DNA of 64,000 nucleotides from Pararhizobium qamdonense (GTDB lineage: Bacteria; Pseudomonadota; Alphaproteobacteria; Rhizobiales; Rhizobiaceae), in NCBI RefSeq assembly GCF_029277445.1, contig NZ_CP119567.1, positions 310,001 to 374,000 of the forward strand, read 5' to 3'. The notes under the pieces were generated by a model. It did not search any database and had not been told where the DNA came from. It was given only the letters and a program-made list of their open reading frames with translations. Made by a program: the position numbers and the translations under genes. Positions 8,740 to 17,912 of the stretch are shown one piece after another (position 1 is the first letter of the stretch; each line of letters starts with the position of its first letter).

Positions 8740-10215
8740 ATGACCGTTCAGATCCGCAGCTCCATCCGTTTCCTGCTTAATCACCGCCTGGTCGAACTCT
8801 CGGCCGTCTCGGCAGTTCAGACCCTGCTCGATTTCCTGCGCATCGACCGCAATCTGCGCGGCACCAAGGAAGGCTGCGCCGAAGGCGATTGCGGCGCCTG
8901 CACGGTGCTGGTCGGGCGCCTGTTGGATGGCCGGCTGAAATATGAGAGCGTCAACGCCTGCATCCGTTTCGTCGGCTCGCTTGATGGCTGCCATGTCGTC
9001 ACGGTGGATTCGCTTGCGTCGCCCGGTGGCCCGCTGCATCCGGTACAGCAGGCGATGGTCGATACGCATGCCTCGCAATGCGGCTTCTGCACGCCCGGCT
9101 TCGTGATGTCGCTCTATGGTCTTTGGATGGAAAATCCGAAACCGTCCGTGACCGAAATCGAAAAGGCGCTGCAGGGCAATCTCTGTCGCTGCACCGGATA
9201 TGCCGCCATCATCCGCGCCGCCGAGGCCGTGTCGGTGATCGGCGATCTCGACCGCGATCCGCTGGTCGCGGAACGCGCCACGATCATCCAGAAACTGGAA
9301 GGGCTGAAGGACGGCAAGCGCGTCGAAATCGGCGAAGGCTCCGAGCGCTTTCTGCTGCCGGCCTCCGTCGATGATCTCGCCGATATCTACGAGGCCGAGC
9401 CGAAGGCCCGGATCGTCGCCGGTTCTACCGATGTTGGTCTGTGGGTGACGAAATTCATGCGCGATATCGCCCCCGTGGTGCATCTCAGCCATCTCGACGA
9501 GTTGCGCCGCATTGAGATCGATGCGACCGGCGTGACCTTTGGCGCCGGCGTCAGCTACACGGAATCCTTTCCGCTGATTGCAAAGCACTTCCCGCAGCTT
9601 ACCGAACTCTGGAACCGCATCGGCGGCCAGCAGGTGCGCAACATGGGCACGATCGGCGGTAACATCGCCAACGGCTCGCCGATCGGCGATACGCCTCCGG
9701 CCTTGATCGCGCTCGGTGCGTCCGTCGTTCTGCGCAAGGGCCGGGTGCGCCGCACCGTGCCGCTCGAACGCTTCTTCATCGAATATGGCAAGCAGGATCG
9801 CCAGCCCGGCGAGTTCGTCGAGGCCGTGCGCATCCCGTTCCTCAATCAGAATGCGCGCTATGCGGTCTACAAGATCACCAAGCGGCTGGACGAGGATATC
9901 TCCGCCGTCTGCGGCGCCTTCCACTTGGCCTTCGACGGGGGCGGTAAAGTCAGCGGCGCCGTGATCGCCTTTGGCGGCATGGCGGGGACACCCAAGCGGG
10001 CTGGACATGCCGAAGCGGCGTTGACGGGTGCAGAGTTGACCGAAGCCACGGTCGAGACCGCGATGGAGGCGCTCGGCAAGGACTACACGCCGCTGACCGA
10101 CTGGCGCGCATCGGCCGATTACCGCCTGCTGGTCGCAAAAAACCTTCTGCGCCGCTTCTATCTGGAAACGCAGGGCGACGCGCCGGTGCGGCTTGACCGC
10201 AAGCAGGCCGTGTGA
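8740..10215 (+). CDS. xdhA: Xanthine dehydrogenase small subunit (2Fe-2S and FAD)
   Basis: The 491 residues contain the plant-type 2Fe-2S cluster (C46, C51, C54, C74), the second all-helical 2Fe-2S domain (C114, C117 in SQCGFCTPG; C149, C151 in GNLCRCTGY) and then an FAD-binding domain with AGSTDVGLWVTK and GGNIANGSPIGDTPPALIAL. This subunit carries electrons from the molybdenum site of XdhB to NAD+ during oxidation of hypoxanthine and xanthine to urate. It is the second gene of the uraH-xdhABC operon. Confidence 0.95.
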   Translation: MTVQIRSSIRFLLNHRLVELSAVSAVQTLLDFLRIDRNLRGTKEGCAEGDCGACTVLVGRLLDGRLKYESVNACIRFVGSLDGCHVVTVDSLASPGGPLHPVQQAMVDTHASQCGFCTPGFVMSLYGLWMENPKPSVTEIEKALQGNLCRCTGYAAIIRAAEAVSVIGDLDRDPLVAERATIIQKLEGLKDGKRVEIGEGSERFLLPASVDDLADIYEAEPKARIVAGSTDVGLWVTKFMRDIAPVVHLSHLDELRRIEIDATGVTFGAGVSYTESFPLIAKHFPQLTELWNRIGGQQVRNMGTIGGNIANGSPIGDTPPALIALGASVVLRKGRVRRTVPLERFFIEYGKQDRQPGEFVEAVRIPFLNQNARYAVYKITKRLDEDISAVCGAFHLAFDGGGKVSGAVIAFGGMAGTPKRAGHAEAALTGAELTEATVETAMEALGKDYTPLTDWRASADYRLLVAKNLLRRFYLETQGDAPVRLDRKQAV

Positions 10216-10225
10216 GGAGAAGATC

Positions 10226-12562
10226 ATGAACGTCATGCAGCCTATCGACCGCATCCGCGGCGGCGTCCACGAAAACGAACGGCACGAATCCGGCCACAAG
10301 CATGTGACGGGAACCGCCGAATATATCGACGATATGCCCGAACCCGCAGGCACCCTGCACGCCTATCTCGGCCTGTCGCAGCGCGCCCATGCGCAGATCC
10401 TGTCGATCGATTTTGCGGCGGTGACATCCGCGCCGGGCGTTATCGGCGTGCTCACCGCCGAGGATATTACCGGCGAAAACGACGTCAGCCCGGCGCACAA
10501 GCATGACGATCCGGTTTTTGCCACCGACAAGGTCGAGTTTCACGGTCAGCCTATTTTCGCCGTCATCGCCGAAACCCGCGATGCCGCCCGCCGCGCCGCC
10601 GCGAAGGTCACGATCGAATATCAGGACCTGCCGCATGTGACCGATGTGCTGGAGGCCGCCGCCGCCAATTATCCGCTGGTCATCGATCCCCTGAAGCTGG
10701 AGCGCGGCGATATCGCCGCCGGTTTTGCAAAGGCAAAGCATGTGCTCGAAGGCGAGATGCGGATCGGCGGGCAGGATCACTTCTATCTCGAGGGCCACAT
10801 TTCCTTTGCCATCCCTGGTGAGGACGACGAAATCACGCTCTATTCCTCGACCCAGCATCCAAGCGAAACCCAGCACATGGTCGGCCAGGTGCTCGGCGTC
10901 GCTTCCAATGCCGTGACCATCAACGTGCGCCGCATGGGCGGAGCCTTTGGCGGCAAGGAAACGCAGGCGAACCTGTTTGCCGCCGTCGCAGCACTCGCCG
11001 CAAGGAAATATCGCTGCGCGGTGAAAATCCGCCCGGACCGCGACGACGACATGACGGCCACCGGCAAGCGCCACGATTTCCATGTCGGCTACAAGGTTGG
11101 CTTCGACGATGACGGCCGGATCGAGGCCGTTGACGCGACGTTCTCCGCCCGTTGCGGGTTCTCGGCCGATCTTTCCGGCCCGGTCACCGATCGCGCACTG
11201 TTCCATGCCGACAATTGCTACTTCTATCCGCATGTCCGGCTGCGCTCGCGGCCGCTGAAGACCAATACCGTTTCGAACACCGCCTTCCGCGGCTTCGGCG
11301 GACCGCAGGGCATGGTCGGCGGCGAGCGGATGATCGAGGACGTGGCCTATGCACTCGGCAAGGATCCGCTCGACATCCGCAAGCTGAATTTCTACGGCGG
11401 CGAGGGGCGCAACCTCACGCCCTATCACCAGACCGTCGAAGACAATATCATCGGCCGGATCATCGAGGAGCTGGAGACGTCCTGCGATTATGCGGCACGG
11501 CGCGAAGAAGTGCTCGCCTTCAACCGCAAGAGCCAGATCATCAAGCGTGGTATCGCGCTGACGCCGGTGAAGTTCGGCATCTCCTTCACCAAGACGGAAT
11601 ATAACCAGGCCGGCGCGCTCGTGCATGTCTATGCGGATGGCTCGATCCATCTCAACCACGGCGGCACGGAAATGGGGCAGGGGCTCTACACCAAGGTCGC
11701 GCAGGTGGTGGCCGATGAATTCCAGGTCGATCTCAACCGGATCAAGGTGACGGCGACGACGACCGGCAAGGTGCCGAACACGTCGGCCACGGCGGCCTCT
11801 TCCGGCTCCGACCTCAACGGCATGGCCGCCGCCAATGCGGCCCAGCAGATCAAGGCACGGCTGGTGACGTTTGCGGCCGAGCGCTGGGGCGTCGGCGAGC
11901 GGGATATCGCCTTCGAGCCCAACACGATCCGCATCGGCGCTGAGCGCTTCGCCTTTGCCGATTTCATCAAGCTCGCCTATGGAGCGCGCATCCAGCTGTC
12001 GGCTGCCGGTTTCTATAAGACGCCGAAGATTCACTGGAATCGTTCGGAAGGCCGGGGCCGGCCATTCTTTTATTATGCGTATGGTGCGTCATGTTCCGAG
12101 GTCAGCGTTGATACGCTGACGGGCGAATATCAGGTCGATCGTACCGATGTCCTGCATGATGTCGGCAAGTCGCTCAATCCGGCGCTGGATATCGGCCAGG
12201 TCGAGGGCGCTTTCGTCCAGGGCATGGGCTGGCTGACGACGGAGGAATTGTGGTGGGATGCCAAAGGGCGGCTGCGTACCCATGCGCCGTCGACCTACAA
12301 GATCCCGCTCGCTTCCGATCGTCCCCGCATCTTCAACGTCAAGCTGGCCGAATGGTCGGTCAACCGCGAGGACACCATCCGCCGCTCCAAGGCCGTCGGC
12401 GAGCCGCCTTTCATGCTGCCGATTTCGGTTCTGGAAGCAATCTCGATGGCGGCGGCGAGCGTTGCGGAGTATCGTATCGCACCGCGCATCGATGCGCCGG
12501 CGACACCGGAACGGGTCTTGCTTGCCATCGAGCGGTTGCGCCGCGCGGCAAAGAACGGGTGA
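10226..12562 (+). CDS. xdhB: Xanthine dehydrogenase molybdopterin-binding subunit
   Basis: A 778-residue catalytic subunit. Visible family motifs are VTGTAEYIDDMPEP near the start, GGAFGGKE, the substrate-pocket AFRGFGGPQG, the cofactor-binding GGTEMGQGLYTKVAQ, and the C-terminal KAVGEPPFMLPISV with the active-site Glu. It hydroxylates hypoxanthine and xanthine at the molybdenum cofactor. The ATG at 10226 follows a GAGGAGAAG binding site 10 bases after the xdhA stop; the ORF's upstream part (from 10193) overlaps xdhA and is not used. Confidence 0.95.
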   Translation: MNVMQPIDRIRGGVHENERHESGHKHVTGTAEYIDDMPEPAGTLHAYLGLSQRAHAQILSIDFAAVTSAPGVIGVLTAEDITGENDVSPAHKHDDPVFATDKVEFHGQPIFAVIAETRDAARRAAAKVTIEYQDLPHVTDVLEAAAANYPLVIDPLKLERGDIAAGFAKAKHVLEGEMRIGGQDHFYLEGHISFAIPGEDDEITLYSSTQHPSETQHMVGQVLGVASNAVTINVRRMGGAFGGKETQANLFAAVAALAARKYRCAVKIRPDRDDDMTATGKRHDFHVGYKVGFDDDGRIEAVDATFSARCGFSADLSGPVTDRALFHADNCYFYPHVRLRSRPLKTNTVSNTAFRGFGGPQGMVGGERMIEDVAYALGKDPLDIRKLNFYGGEGRNLTPYHQTVEDNIIGRIIEELETSCDYAARREEVLAFNRKSQIIKRGIALTPVKFGISFTKTEYNQAGALVHVYADGSIHLNHGGTEMGQGLYTKVAQVVADEFQVDLNRIKVTATTTGKVPNTSATAASSGSDLNGMAAANAAQQIKARLVTFAAERWGVGERDIAFEPNTIRIGAERFAFADFIKLAYGARIQLSAAGFYKTPKIHWNRSEGRGRPFFYYAYGASCSEVSVDTLTGEYQVDRTDVLHDVGKSLNPALDIGQVEGAFVQGMGWLTTEELWWDAKGRLRTHAPSTYKIPLASDRPRIFNVKLAEWSVNREDTIRRSKAVGEPPFMLPISVLEAISMAAASVAEYRIAPRIDAPATPERVLLAIERLRRAAKNG

Positions 12563-12567
12563 ATGGC

Positions 12568-13443
12568 ATGGCTGCCAAGCGCGAAGACATCAGGGAATTC
12601 CTGCGCCGCGAACCGGACTGCGTGTTCGTCGAGGTAACGGGTGCTGCCGGCTCGACACCGCGTGATACCGATGCCTGGATGCTGGTGGCGGCCGATTGCA
12701 TCTTCGGCACGATCGGTGGCGGGCAGCTCGAATATATGGCGATCGACCACGCGCGGCGGGCCCTTCGCCATGGTCGTCCGGCCGAAGCCATGAGCGTTCC
12801 ACTCGGACCCGAAATCGGCCAATGCTGCGGCGGCCGGGTCGGACTTTCCTTTACGGCGATGACCACGGAGCTCGCCATGTTTCTCATCGCCCGCAGCGAC
12901 CGCGAAATGGCGTCGCGTCCGCATGTCTACGTGTTCGGCGCCGGTCATGTCGGCGATGCGCTGGCCATGGCGCTGTCGCTGGTTCCCTTGCGCATCATTC
13001 TCGTCGATACCCGCGAAGAGGAACTTTCCGCATCGAACATTCCAGGTATTGAAACCTGCCTGACGGCGATGCCTGAAGCCTTGGTCCGCGACGCCCCGGC
13101 GGGCAGTTCCTTCGTTGTCCTCACCCATGATCACGCGCTGGATTTTTTGATCACCGCCGAGGCGCTTCGCCGCCAGGACGCCGCTTATGTCGGCATGATC
13201 GGCTCGAAGACGAAGCGCGCGACCTTCAAGAACTGGCTTTCCCGCGAAGTCGGCCGCCCCGAACTTTTTGACCGCCTGATCTGCCCGATCGGCGGCACGG
13301 CCGTGAAGGACAAGCGGCCAGCGGTGATTGCGGCTCTGGCAGCGGCGGAGATCATGACGGCGGCGTTGAATTGCGGCAATGGCAGCGATCTTCGGCTGCA
13401 GAGCAGCAGAAACGCGCCGGCCAAAGCGAGCGCGTTGCGCTGA
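12568..13443 (+). CDS. xdhC: XdhC, molybdenum cofactor insertion accessory protein
   Basis: The 291 residues start MAAKREDIREFLRREPDCVF, with the N-terminal XdhC/CoxI motif VTGAAGSTPRDTDAWMLV, GGGQLEYMA and GQCCGGRV, then the C-terminal Rossmann-like VYVFGAGHVGDALAMAL and AYVGMIGSKTKRATF. XdhC binds and protects molybdenum cofactor and loads its sulfurated form into XdhB. It begins 5 bases after the xdhB stop; a GTG at 12559 is an alternative start overlapping that stop. This is the last gene of the operon. Confidence 0.93.
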   Translation: MAAKREDIREFLRREPDCVFVEVTGAAGSTPRDTDAWMLVAADCIFGTIGGGQLEYMAIDHARRALRHGRPAEAMSVPLGPEIGQCCGGRVGLSFTAMTTELAMFLIARSDREMASRPHVYVFGAGHVGDALAMALSLVPLRIILVDTREEELSASNIPGIETCLTAMPEALVRDAPAGSSFVVLTHDHALDFLITAEALRRQDAAYVGMIGSKTKRATFKNWLSREVGRPELFDRLICPIGGTAVKDKRPAVIAALAAAEIMTAALNCGNGSDLRLQSSRNAPAKASALR

Positions 13444-13476
13444 GCTTTGCGGGCTTCCAACGTCAGCCTGGCCGCT

Positions 13477-13731
13477 TCAAAAAGAAAAGTCGCGACCGGA
13501 AAAATCAATTCTTTCCGGCTGGAAATCATTGTCGAATCGGGAAAGTGGATCTGCAAGCGCTTCGAGCAGGCTCATTTGCTTATTGAAATTCTGCTGGAAA
13601 TCCTTGTAGTTGAGCAAGACATAGCGGGGTTCGCCCTGTTCCGTGATGACAAGCGGCTGCTCGTCAGCCGCTCTCTTCGCTGCCTTAGGGTTTCTGCTGA
13701 CGGCGGTACTGCTCATTGAAGCGAATTTCAT
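13477..13731 (-). CDS. Phd/YefM-like antitoxin, solitary
   Basis: An 84-residue protein (MKFASMSSTAVSRNPKAAKR, then QPLVITEQGEPRYVLLNYKDFQQ), which fits the prevent-host-death fold in which an N-terminal DNA-binding part is followed by the 'ITxxGxPxxVLxxxxxF' strand. The ATG at 13731 has gagg 7 bases upstream; an in-frame ATG at 13773 has no binding site. No toxin gene follows: its 3' end faces the xdhC terminus 33 bases away. It could be an orphan repressor or the remains of a toxin-antitoxin pair. Confidence 0.6.
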   Translation of the reverse strand: MKFASMSSTAVSRNPKAAKRAADEQPLVITEQGEPRYVLLNYKDFQQNFNKQMSLLEALADPLSRFDNDFQPERIDFSGRDFSF

Positions 13732-13793
13732 GCTCGGACCTCGGGATCGGGTTTCAAGAGATAAAGCTGTCATCGTATTTAAGTTTAAACTTC

Positions 13794-14708
13794 TCACTCC
13801 AGCATCTTGCCGATCATTCTTTGACAGCGTTCGGCCATGAAATCGATCATCAGGCGGACTTTCGGGTCCTGGAAACGTTTGTGCGGATAGATCGCGGCGA
13901 GCTGGACGCTGGCGGGGGGCGTGTCCTTGAGGATTTCGACCAGGGCGCCGTCGTTGAGATAGCTTTTCACTTCGAACAGCGGCTTGTTGATGATGCCCCG
14001 GCCCTCGAGCGCCCATTGGGTCAGGACGTCGCCATCGTCGCTGTCGTAAGGGCCGCCGATTTCCAGTTTGCGCGGGCCGTCCGGGGTCTGCAGCGTCCAG
14101 TAATATTCCTTGGAGCCGGGATAGCGCAGGAGCAGGCAGTCGTGCTTGTCGTCGATCAGCGCATCTGGCGTCTCCGGCGTGCCGCGTTTTGCCAGATAGC
14201 CGGGGGCGGCGCAGACGACGCGCTGACAGTTGAGGATGCCGCGCATGCGCAGATTGGAATCCTCGAGCACACCGAGCTTGAAGGCGACATCGACGCCTTC
14301 GCTGAGGATATCGACATTGTGGTCGGAGAGGCGCAGGCGCACCTCAATATCCGGGTATTTATCGTGGAATTCGGGGATGCCCGAGGCGATCAGCCGGCGG
14401 CCGATGCCGAGCGGCGCGGTTATCCTGAGCGATCCCTTCGGATTGTGGGAGAGATCGGCAATCGCGCTTTCCGCCTCGTTGACCGCCTCGATGATCTTGA
14501 CGGCGCCGAGATAGAACACGCGGCCATGTTCGGTCGGCGACAGCTTGCGCGTCGTGCGATTGAACAGGCGCACGCCAAGGTGCCGCTCCAGCTCCTTGAT
14601 GCGGTTGCTGGCGACAGCCGGCGTCACCCGCTGGTCGCGGCCGGCCGACGAGAGGGTGCCGAGTTCAACGACGCGGACGAAGACGCGGATATTATCAAGA
14701 TAGGACAT
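13794..14708 (-). CDS. LysR family transcriptional regulator
   Basis: The 304 residues have the LysR N-terminal helix-turn-helix (MSYLDNIRVFVRVVELGTLS, then TPAVASNRIKELERHLGVRLFNRTTRKLSPTEHG) and a periplasmic-binding-like effector domain from about residue 90 (GSLRITAPLGIGRRLI). The CRP-type 'SYLDNIRVFVRVVE' opening belongs to the large subgroup that includes many metabolic repressors. It is divergent from puuD with 135 bases between the starts, so it probably senses urate or another purine intermediate and regulates puuD-guaD and perhaps the other purine units; this is inferred from position. Confidence 0.9.
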   Translation of the reverse strand: MSYLDNIRVFVRVVELGTLSSAGRDQRVTPAVASNRIKELERHLGVRLFNRTTRKLSPTEHGRVFYLGAVKIIEAVNEAESAIADLSHNPKGSLRITAPLGIGRRLIASGIPEFHDKYPDIEVRLRLSDHNVDILSEGVDVAFKLGVLEDSNLRMRGILNCQRVVCAAPGYLAKRGTPETPDALIDDKHDCLLLRYPGSKEYYWTLQTPDGPRKLEIGGPYDSDDGDVLTQWALEGRGIINKPLFEVKSYLNDGALVEILKDTPPASVQLAAIYPHKRFQDPKVRLMIDFMAERCQRMIGKMLE

Positions 14709-14765
14709 GACACCCTTCTACCACAGGCAGGAACCGACCACAGCCGGGTTGATCTTATAGATTTT

Positions 14766-14774
14766 TTTGAAAGT
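14766..14774 (+). promoter_or_regulatory. Shared purine-locus element, copy C
   Basis: TTTGAAAGT preceded by further T residues and followed by GT lies in the divergent region between the LysR gene (58 bases) and puuD (70 bases). It matches copies A (3985) and B (8286). Because a LysR gene adjoins this copy, that regulator is the simplest candidate for binding all three. Confidence 0.35.
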
Positions 14775-14843
14775 GTTGGGGATTAACCGGCATTTCGATT
14801 GATATCGCGCGGTGGCAGAAGTCTCCCAAACAGGGAGGCCTTT

Positions 14844-16079
14844 ATGTATGAATACGCCATTGCCTGGGACTGGCTGACCTTCGCCGTCCGCTGGCTCCAC
14901 GTCATCACCGCCATCGCCTGGATCGGCTCGTCCTTTTATTTCGTCGCGCTCGACCTTGGCCTGCGCAAGCGGCCTGACCTTCCGGCCGGGGCCTATGGCG
15001 AGGAATGGCAGGTGCATGGCGGCGGCTTCTATCACATCCAGAAATATCTCGTCGCGCCCGCCAACATGCCGGAACACCTGATCTGGTTCAAATGGGAAAG
15101 CTACGTCACCTGGCTGTCCGGCTTCGGCATGCTGTGTCTGGTCTATTATGCCGGCGCCGATCTCTACCTGATCGACCCCAATGTGCTGGATGTTTCCAAG
15201 CCGGTTGCCATCGGCATCTCGCTGGCCTCGCTCGCCTTCGGCTGGATCATCTACGACCTGCTCTGCAAGTCGCCCTTCGGCAACGACAATACGCGGCTGA
15301 TGGTGGCGCTCTATTTCATCCTGGTCGCGGTGGCGTGGGGGTATACGCAGCTGTTTACCGGCCGCGCCGCCTTCCTGCATCTGGGCGCCTTCACGGCGAC
15401 CATCATGTCGGCCAACGTCTTCTTCATCATCATGCCGAACCAGCGCATCGTCGTCGCCGACCTGATCGCCGGGCGCACGCCGGATGCGAAATACGGCCGG
15501 ATCGCCAAGCAGCGCTCGACGCATAACAATTACCTGACACTGCCCGTTCTGTTCCTGATGCTGTCGAACCATTATCCGCTGGCCTTCGGCACCCAGTTCA
15601 ACTGGATTATCGCCTCGCTGGTGTTCCTGATGGGCGTGACCATCCGCCACTATTTCAACACCCGCCACGCCAATACCGGCAATCCGACCTGGACCTGGCT
15701 TGCGACCGTGCTCCTGTTCATCGTCATCATGTGGCTGTCGACCGTGCCGAAGGTCCTGACCGGCGAGCCGGAACAGGTGTCTGCGGCGCAGCAGCCTTTC
15801 GTCACGGCGGAGGCCTTTCCCAGGGTTCGCGACACAATCCTTGGCCGCTGTGCCATGTGCCATGCGCAGGAGCCGGGATGGGAAGGCATGATCAAGCCGC
15901 CCAAGGGCGTGGTGCTGGAGAGCGATGCTGAGATCGCCAATCATGCGCGGGAGATCTACCTGCAGGCCGGACGCAGCCACGCGATGCCGCCGGCAAACGT
16001 GACGGCCGTGACCGACGACGAGCGCAAGCTTCTGGTCGCCTGGTACGAGACAGTTGTGAATGGAGGAAAAACCCAATGA
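14844..16079 (+). CDS. puuD: Urate hydroxylase PuuD, membrane-bound with cytochrome c domain
   Basis: A 411-residue protein with about eight N-terminal membrane spans (opening WDWLTFAVRWLHVITAIAWI; conserved NMPEHLIWFKWESYVTWLSG) and a C-terminal cytochrome c domain with the haem site CAMCH (C336, C339, H340). PuuD oxidises urate to 5-hydroxyisourate without making peroxide, passing electrons to the respiratory chain. It thus replaces soluble uricase between XdhAB and UraH. The ATG at 14844 follows gggagg and starts at the family's normal MYEYAIAW; the upstream in-frame extension is rejected. Its last codons overlap guaD by four bases (ATGA). Confidence 0.95.
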   Translation: MYEYAIAWDWLTFAVRWLHVITAIAWIGSSFYFVALDLGLRKRPDLPAGAYGEEWQVHGGGFYHIQKYLVAPANMPEHLIWFKWESYVTWLSGFGMLCLVYYAGADLYLIDPNVLDVSKPVAIGISLASLAFGWIIYDLLCKSPFGNDNTRLMVALYFILVAVAWGYTQLFTGRAAFLHLGAFTATIMSANVFFIIMPNQRIVVADLIAGRTPDAKYGRIAKQRSTHNNYLTLPVLFLMLSNHYPLAFGTQFNWIIASLVFLMGVTIRHYFNTRHANTGNPTWTWLATVLLFIVIMWLSTVPKVLTGEPEQVSAAQQPFVTAEAFPRVRDTILGRCAMCHAQEPGWEGMIKPPKGVVLESDAEIANHAREIYLQAGRSHAMPPANVTAVTDDERKLLVAWYETVVNGGKTQ

Positions 16080-17410
16080 GCGAACTCCTGATCCGTGGAC
16101 GCGTGCTGACCTTTATCGATGAGCCCAAGAGTATCGATGATACCGCATCCTATCTGACCGTGGACGATGGCGCGGTTCTGGTGCGCGACGGCAAAATCGC
16201 CGCCGTCGGCGATTACGCCGATATCCGCAAGTCTGCCGGTCCCGGCGTTGCGGTGGCCGATCACCGGCCCCATCTCATCCTGCCGGGATTGATCGATACG
16301 CATCTGCATTTCCCGCAGACCCAGGCGATTGCATCCTATGGCGCGCAGCTGATGGAATGGCTGAACACCTATATTTTCGTGGAGGAACAGAAATTCGCCG
16401 AGCCGGACCATGCGGCCTTCATTGCCGGCCGGTTCATGGACGAGCTTTTGGCCAATGGCACGACGACGGCTGTTGCCTATTGTTCGGTGCATCCGCAAAG
16501 CGTGGACGCCTATTTCACGGCCGCCGAACAGCGCGGCATGCTGATGGTCGGCGGCAAGGTGATGATGGACCGCAATGCGCCGGACGCGCTGCGCGACACG
16601 CCGCAAACGGGCTATGACGAGACCAAGCGGCTCATTGGAAAATGGCATGGACGAGGCCGGGCGCACTATGCGATCAGCCCGCGCTTTGCCATCACCTCGA
16701 CGCCTGAGCAGATGGAGATGGCAAAGGCGCTGGTGACGGAACATCGCGATTGCTACGTGCAGACGCATCTGTCGGAAAACAAGGACGAGATCGCCTTTGC
16801 CACCTCGCTCTATCCGGACGCGAAAGACTATACCGACATCTATGCCCGCTACGATCTTTTGACGGACAAGACGCTGCTGGGGCATTGCATCTATCTCAGC
16901 GACCGGGAAATCTCGGTGCTGGCCGAGACCGGCGCGGTCGGCGTGTTCTGCCCGACATCCAACCTCTTCCTCGGCTCCGGCCTGTTCGACCGCGACCGGT
17001 TCGACCGGCTCGGCGCCCGCTGGTCGGTGGCGACCGATGTCGGGGCGGGCACCAGCTTCTCGATGCTGGAAACGATGGACGAGGCTTACAAGGTGCTGCA
17101 CCTGCAGGGCCAACGGCTGTCGCCGCTCAATTCCTTCTATCGGATGACGCTCGGCAACGCCCGGTCGCTCGGGCTCCAGGACCGTATCGGCTCGCTGCAT
17201 GTGGGCGCCGACGCCGATATCGTCGTCCTCGATTCCAGCGGCAAATCGGCGATGGAACTGCGGATGCGCACCGCAAAATCGCTGGTGGAAGAGCTGTTCA
17301 TTCTGCAGACCATGGGCGATGACCGGTGTGTGGCCGAGGTCTATGTGGCCGGCAAGGCGATGAAAACGCGCAAGGCCGGTATTCCGGCACGGACGCTGGA
17401 GACAGCGTGA
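16076..17410 (+). CDS. guaD: Guanine deaminase
   Basis: The 444-residue amidohydrolase has the metal-binding LPGLIDTHLHFPQ, VQTHLSENKDEI, LLGHCIYLSDREI and the late Asp in ATDVGAGTSFSML. The guanine-deaminase specific 'QLMEWLNTYIFVEEQKF' segment follows the first metal site. It converts guanine to xanthine and ammonia in the cytoplasm, supplying xanthine dehydrogenase. Overlap with puuD indicates translational coupling. Downstream lie only repeats for more than a kilobase. Confidence 0.95.
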   Translation: MSELLIRGRVLTFIDEPKSIDDTASYLTVDDGAVLVRDGKIAAVGDYADIRKSAGPGVAVADHRPHLILPGLIDTHLHFPQTQAIASYGAQLMEWLNTYIFVEEQKFAEPDHAAFIAGRFMDELLANGTTTAVAYCSVHPQSVDAYFTAAEQRGMLMVGGKVMMDRNAPDALRDTPQTGYDETKRLIGKWHGRGRAHYAISPRFAITSTPEQMEMAKALVTEHRDCYVQTHLSENKDEIAFATSLYPDAKDYTDIYARYDLLTDKTLLGHCIYLSDREISVLAETGAVGVFCPTSNLFLGSGLFDRDRFDRLGARWSVATDVGAGTSFSMLETMDEAYKVLHLQGQRLSPLNSFYRMTLGNARSLGLQDRIGSLHVGADADIVVLDSSGKSAMELRMRTAKSLVEELFILQTMGDDRCVAEVYVAGKAMKTRKAGIPARTLETA

Positions 17411-17420
17411 GGAGCTTATC

Positions 17421-17553
17421 CTCCCCTTGTGGGGGAGGGCCGGAGCAAAGCTCCGGGGTGGGGTGAGCTGCGGCGTGTTCGATTGACAATGGCGCTCGCG
17501 GTGGTCACCCCCACCCGCCGCGCTGCGGCGACCTCCCCCCTCAAGGGGGAGGT
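17421..17553. repeat. GC-rich palindromic intergenic repeat, copy 1 of a direct pair
   Basis: A 133-base unit starting ctccccttgtggggga and ending acctcccccctcaag..ggaggt, with internal palindromes ggagcaaagctcc and ccgccgcgctgcggcg. It recurs with fewer than ten differences at 17631-17763, 210 bases further on. Its ends can fold back on each other as a long hairpin. Confidence 0.85.
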
Positions 17554-17630
17554 GACATTGCGGCACCCGCAACGTTCCTCTTTCTCTGCGACCAATCGCC
17601 CTGTGTTTCAAGGGACAGTCTGTTTGAACC

Positions 17631-17763
17631 CTCCCCTTGAGGGGGAGGGCCGGAGCGAAGCTCCGGGGTGGGGTGATCTGCGGCATATGCGATTGACTAT
17701 GGCGCTCGCGATGGTCACCCCCACCCGCCGCGCTGCGGCGACCTCCCCCCTCAAGGGGGAGGT
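17631..17763. repeat. GC-rich palindromic intergenic repeat, copy 2 of a direct pair
   Basis: Near-identical to 17421-17553 by base-by-base comparison. Both are outside genes; apparent ORFs through them (for example 17429-18064 on the plus strand) are artefacts of the repeat. Confidence 0.85.
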
Positions 17764-17772
17764 GGACTTCCC

Positions 17773-17817
17773 TCTTCTCCCCAGGGGGAGACGGTGCCCG
17801 GAGGGCGGAAGAGGGGG
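17773..17817 (-). repeat. Dispersed 'ccccctcatccg...tggggagaag' repeat, inverted copy
   Basis: The reverse complement reads ccccctcttccgccctccgg and ends tccccctggggagaag, matching the plus-oriented copies at 17913-17963, 20709-20760 and 48084-48130. Confidence 0.6.
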
Positions 17818-17912
17818 CGGTTCGGCGTGGAGCGGGCGGCTTTTCATCCTGGTGTGTTTTCAGATTTTCCATTTTCAGTTTCCCCGTGTTTTAGACTTGG
17901 AGGTGGCTTCGC

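Noticed and set aside
9950..12034. A 694-codon ORF on the minus strand across xdhB
   Set aside because: It lies entirely opposite strongly supported xdhA/xdhB, has no family motifs and the His/Arg/Gly-rich composition of antisense readings in GC-rich DNA. The same applies to long minus-strand ORFs at 8563-10353, 29880-31631, 32148-33803, 42604-44322 and 46437-47867, and to plus-strand ones at 204-1499 and 59130-60728.
15956..17872. A 638-codon minus-strand ORF covering guaD and the repeats
   Set aside because: It is antisense to guaD and extends into the palindromic repeats, whose translations (for example PLEGGGRRSAAGGG, twice) simply reflect the duplicated DNA.
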